NCBI GenBank assembly: GCA_036475545.1
Contig: JAZGAE010000007.1
Coordinates: 1 to 7,319, forward strand
From: JAZGAE01 sp036475545
GTDB taxonomy: Bacteria > Pseudomonadota > Alphaproteobacteria > DATDPM01
Length of the DNA: 7,319 bases
Direction: 5' to 3'
Each line of letters starts with the position of its first letter. Position 1 is the first letter of the stretch. The translations under genes and the position numbers were made by a program. Below are positions 6,057-7,319 of this stretch, piece by piece. Below the pieces are notes generated by a model. It saw only the letters and a program-made list of their open reading frames with translations, had not been told where the DNA came from and ran no database searches.

Positions 6057-7163
6057 GTGCGCACCACCGCCCTTTCCGAGGCGAGGACACCAGCCCCCCG
6101 GTCCAGCAGGGCGATTGCGATCTGGCTGCTGGTGTGCTGCGCCATGATCTTCGTCATGGTCGTTCTCGGCGGGGTGACGCGGCTCACCCACTCGGGACTC
6201 TCCATGGTGGAATGGCGGCCCTTGCTCAGCTGGCTTCCGCCGCTCAGCGACGCTGCCTGGGAGCAAGCCTTCTCCAAATACAGGGCGTTTCCGGAATATC
6301 AGAAGTTGACCTACGGCATGACGCTCGCCGACTTCAAGTCCATCTACTGGTTGGAATACGCCCACCGCCTTTGGGGCCGCTCCATCGGCATCGTGTTCCT
6401 GGCTCCATTCCTTTACTTCCTGGCGGCGGGACGCATCTCCAAGCGCCTGCGCCCCCACCTGGCCGCCATGTTCGTCCTCGGCGGCGTCCAGGGGGTGCTC
6501 GGCTGGTACATGGTGAAGAGCGGGCTTATCGACCGCCCCGACGTGAGCCAGTACCGACTGACCGCGCACCTGGGCGCGGCGTTCTTCATCTACGGGTACA
6601 TATTTTGGGTGGCGCTGGGGGTGCTTTCGCTGCCGGCGGCGTCCCAGGGACCGGCCGCATTGCGGCGGTCGTCCAAGCTGCTCGTCGGGCTGGTGTTCGT
6701 CACCGTCCTTTCGGGCGGGGTCGTGGCGGGGCTCGATGCCGGCTTCACTTACAACACGTTTCCGCTCATGGGCGGACGGTTGGTGCCCGAGGGTTTGTTT
6801 GCAGAGACTCCGTCCTACCTCAACTTCTTCGAGAACGTCGCCACCGTGCAGTTCGTGCACCGGGTTCTGGCGATCCTCACCTTGCTCTGCGTCCTGCTCT
6901 TCTGGCTGGCGGCAAGGAAGGTCGGCCTGCCCAGAGACGCCCGCCTCCCGGTTGACGCGCTGTTGGGCCTGGCGGCGCTCCAGGTCGCGCTCGGGATTTC
7001 GACCCTCCTCCTGGTCGTTCCGGTGCCGTTGGCGGCGGCGCATCAGGCGGGCGCGCTTCTGTTGTTCACGGCCGCCGTGTGGGCCGCCCACGCGCTGCGG
7101 CGGACCGCTCCCACAGGCACGCCGCCGGAGACGGCGCCCGCAACCGAATCCCCGTCGCGATAG
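6057..7163 (+). CDS. ctaA: Heme A synthase (COX15/CtaA family)
   Basis: This 368-residue integral membrane protein converts heme O to heme A by oxidising the C8 methyl to a formyl group, supplying heme A to aa3-type cytochrome oxidase. Hydrophobic segments suggest eight membrane helices at about 20-40, 109-125, 135-155, 170-190, 207-227, 265-287, 299-320 and 326-346. The four conserved heme-ligand histidines are H103 (EYAHR), H171 (TAHLG), H268 (FVHR) and H329 (AAHQ), with E100 just before the first. Other family signatures are GGVTRLTHSGLSM (38-50), WYMVKSGL (150-157) and YNTFPLM (232-238). There are no loop cysteine pairs like those of Bacillus CtaA; the only cysteines are at 27, 28 and 278, within hydrophobic segments. 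This fits the alphaproteobacterial/mitochondrial class. The GTG start at 6057 is chosen because AAGGAG lies 7 bases upstream; an in-frame TTG at 6012 has no such site. A Pro/Thr-rich tail ends the protein. It is divergent from the sulfate operon and functionally unrelated to it. Confidence 0.95.
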   Translation: MRTTALSEARTPAPRSSRAIAIWLLVCCAMIFVMVVLGGVTRLTHSGLSMVEWRPLLSWLPPLSDAAWEQAFSKYRAFPEYQKLTYGMTLADFKSIYWLEYAHRLWGRSIGIVFLAPFLYFLAAGRISKRLRPHLAAMFVLGGVQGVLGWYMVKSGLIDRPDVSQYRLTAHLGAAFFIYGYIFWVALGVLSLPAASQGPAALRRSSKLLVGLVFVTVLSGGVVAGLDAGFTYNTFPLMGGRLVPEGLFAETPSYLNFFENVATVQFVHRVLAILTLLCVLLFWLAARKVGLPRDARLPVDALLGLAALQVALGISTLLLVVPVPLAAAHQAGALLLFTAAVWAAHALRRTAPTGTPPETAPATESPSR

Positions 7164-7220
7164 CCATTTACCGGCCCGGCGCGAGGGACCAGAGCATAAT
7201 CCGGTCAGGTGGAATCGGCT

Positions 7221-7298
7221 GCGTTGCGCCGTGGCGAGGCGATCCGCCAGGCGCGGCGCGAAGGGCGATGCGGGGGCATCGGCCGAGCGGCGCAACGC
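7221..7298. repeat. Nested inverted repeats downstream of ctaA
   Basis: GCGTTGCGCCG (7221-7231) is exactly inverted at 7288-7298, 56 bases apart. Between the arms lie GGCG/CGCC (7238-7248, 3-base loop) and CGATGC/GCATCG around GGGG (7266-7281). The right arm can instead form a local GCGGCG/CGCCGC hairpin with a CAA loop (7287-7301). The 156 bases after ctaA hold no supported gene and no T-tract, so a simple intrinsic terminator is not shown. It could be a structured 3' end, a leader of the next gene, or chance in GC-rich DNA. Confidence 0.3.
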
Positions 7299-7319
7299 CG
7301 CGGGCGCCCGCCCCGGCGC

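Noticed and set aside
5940..7295. A 451-codon minus-strand frame antisense to ctaA
   Set aside because: CtaA has all four ligand histidines and eight membrane helices on the other strand. The antisense product is low-complexity Arg/Gly/Gln/His sequence.

Overview
The window is GC-rich and chromosomal in character, and fits an alphaproteobacterium, possibly of the Rhodospirillales type. This rests on the APS-reductase type of CysH, the CysN-CysC fusion, the cysteine-free-loop COX15/CtaA type of heme A synthase, and recognition of protein motifs only; no database search was possible. I see no mobile element, tRNA, rRNA or CRISPR.

Layout. About 5.7 kb on the minus strand is one compact assimilatory sulfate reduction operon, transcribed right to left as cysI-like sulfite reductase (5733-3502), cysH (3502-2771), cysD (2774-1974) and cysNC (1973-30). 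The three junctions are TAATG, ATGA and TAA|ATG, so the genes overlap or abut and are probably translationally coupled. A 323-bp divergent intergenic region (5734-6056) follows. Its left part is AT-rich (33% GC over 5761-5870) and carries a good sigma70-like promoter for the operon. Its right part is very GC-rich (81% GC over 5871-5970). On the plus strand, ctaA (heme A synthase, 6057-7163) runs away from the operon. The last 156 bp (7164-7319) contain no gene but hold nested inverted repeats.

How the genes work together. CysD and the CysN half of CysNC form the GTP-driven ATP sulfurylase that makes APS. CysH has the CC...CxxC iron-sulfur signature of APS reductases and should reduce APS directly to sulfite. 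The siroheme sulfite reductase then reduces sulfite to sulfide for cysteine synthesis. The CysC half of CysNC makes PAPS, which an APS-type CysH does not need, so it probably serves another PAPS use such as sulfation. No flavoprotein subunit (CysJ), ferredoxin, siroheme synthase or sulfate transporter gene is in the window. CtaA belongs to a different process (heme A for cytochrome oxidase) and shares only the intergenic region.

Most unusual feature. The sulfite reductase has a full Cx5C...Cx3C cluster-type cysteine set in both of its pseudo-repeat halves, whereas the assimilatory enzymes I know keep it only in the second half. It also has an unexplained helical C-terminal extension of roughly 150 residues. 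The rest of the window is ordinary housekeeping metabolism.
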